A stretch of 64,000 nt of DNA from Candidatus Mediterraneibacter merdipullorum. GTDB lineage: Bacteria; Bacillota; Clostridia; Lachnospirales; Lachnospiraceae. Within the stretch, counting starts at the first letter, position 1. Every line of letters begins with the position of its first letter. Below the pieces are notes generated by a model. The model was not told the DNA's origin, did not search any database, and saw nothing but the letters and a program-made list of their open reading frames with translations. This document shows positions 63,876 through 64,000 of the stretch, piece after piece. Location of the stretch: NCBI GenBank assembly GCA_019117125.1, contig DXAL01000013.1, forward strand, positions 1-64,000, in the 5' to 3' direction. The translations under genes were made by a program, and so were the position numbers.

Positions 63876-63904
63876 ATTATACTATGCTCCGGCGCCCTCG
63901 TCAA
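63876..63904 (-). promoter_or_regulatory. Sigma-A promoter of rnpB
   Basis: TTGACG, a 17-base spacer and TATAAT lie on the minus strand; the start point would fall at about 63869, next to the P1 helix. The -35 box lies inside the last codons of rnhA. Confidence 0.88.
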
Positions 63905-64000
63905 CAATCAGTCCCCCGCCGTCCGCCGCAGAGGTGGCAAGCTCGTCGCACCGCTCATTCTGGGGATGCCCGTCATGGCCTTTCACCCAGTGGAACGTCA
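63882..64000 (-). CDS. rnhA: Ribonuclease HI, C-terminal fragment
   Basis: Only the last 39 codons are in the window. The reading [20 protein letters not shown] matches the conserved C-terminus of RNase HI, with the catalytic-site His and Asp region, followed by a short non-conserved tail ending at TAG. RNase HI removes RNA from RNA-DNA hybrids. Its 3' end contains the rnpB promoter. Confidence 0.85.
   Translation of the reverse strand, partial: TFHWVKGHDGHPQNERCDELATSAADGGGLIVDEGAGA

Overview
The window is a gene-dense, mostly minus-strand piece of chromosome from a spore-forming, Gram-positive anaerobe, most likely a high-GC member of the Lachnospiraceae (Clostridia). The evidence is the stage II sporulation gene spoIIP next to the spore protease gpr, strong AGGAGG-type ribosome binding sites, many TTGACA-N17-TATAAT-type promoters, and a gene order typical of Clostridia: miaA-mutL-mutS, rimP-nusA-ylxR-ylxQ-infB-rbfA-nrnA-truB-ribF, yicC-gmk-rpoZ-rimO-pgsA-cinA. 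I cannot name the species. I see no tRNA, rRNA, insertion sequence, prophage or CRISPR array; the only structural RNA gene is rnpB.

Layout. 1-8009: a partial PLP-enzyme gene, tRNA modification and mismatch repair (miaA, mutL, mutS), a small CmpB-like membrane protein and rarA. 8119-19278: pnp, rpsO and the long translation/transcription-factor operon running from rimP down to ribF. 19493-26085: a second type IIA topoisomerase pair (called parC and parE) and the sporulation genes spoIIP and gpr. 26311-31625: rpsT, a MATE exporter, ilvN-ilvC and an ABC-F protein.

31645-51614 is the accessory, more lineage-specific part. It holds a DUF4143-type AAA ATPase behind a 33-bp tandem repeat; a three-gene envelope operon (glycosyltransferase, permuted papain-like hydrolase, flippase-like membrane protein); a 57-residue membrane protein; a tyrosine recombinase-like protein lacking key catalytic residues; an AllA-like/aldo-keto reductase/cupin cluster; a LytTR two-component system with a lipoprotein and an ABC exporter; an SPFH protein with an Arc-like repressor and a matching tandem operator; a diguanylate cyclase with an S-component-like membrane sensor; and the GGGtGRT protein with an iron-sulfur scaffold-like partner.

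51742-64000 returns to housekeeping: cinA, pgsA, rimO, rpoZ, gmk, yicC, rqcH, a DUF815 ATPase, pheA, pyrB-pyrI, a DAHP synthase, the RNase P RNA and the 3' end of rnhA. Two functional links recur. Ribosome and RNA-polymerase genes carry compact promoters and leaders, including a hairpin in the rimP-nusA leader that could let NusA limit its own operon. Several small-molecule operons (pyrB, SPFH-RHH, the glycosyltransferase operon) have leader or operator structures suggesting dedicated control. All assignments rest on reading the sequence and on recalled family features; no database search was run.
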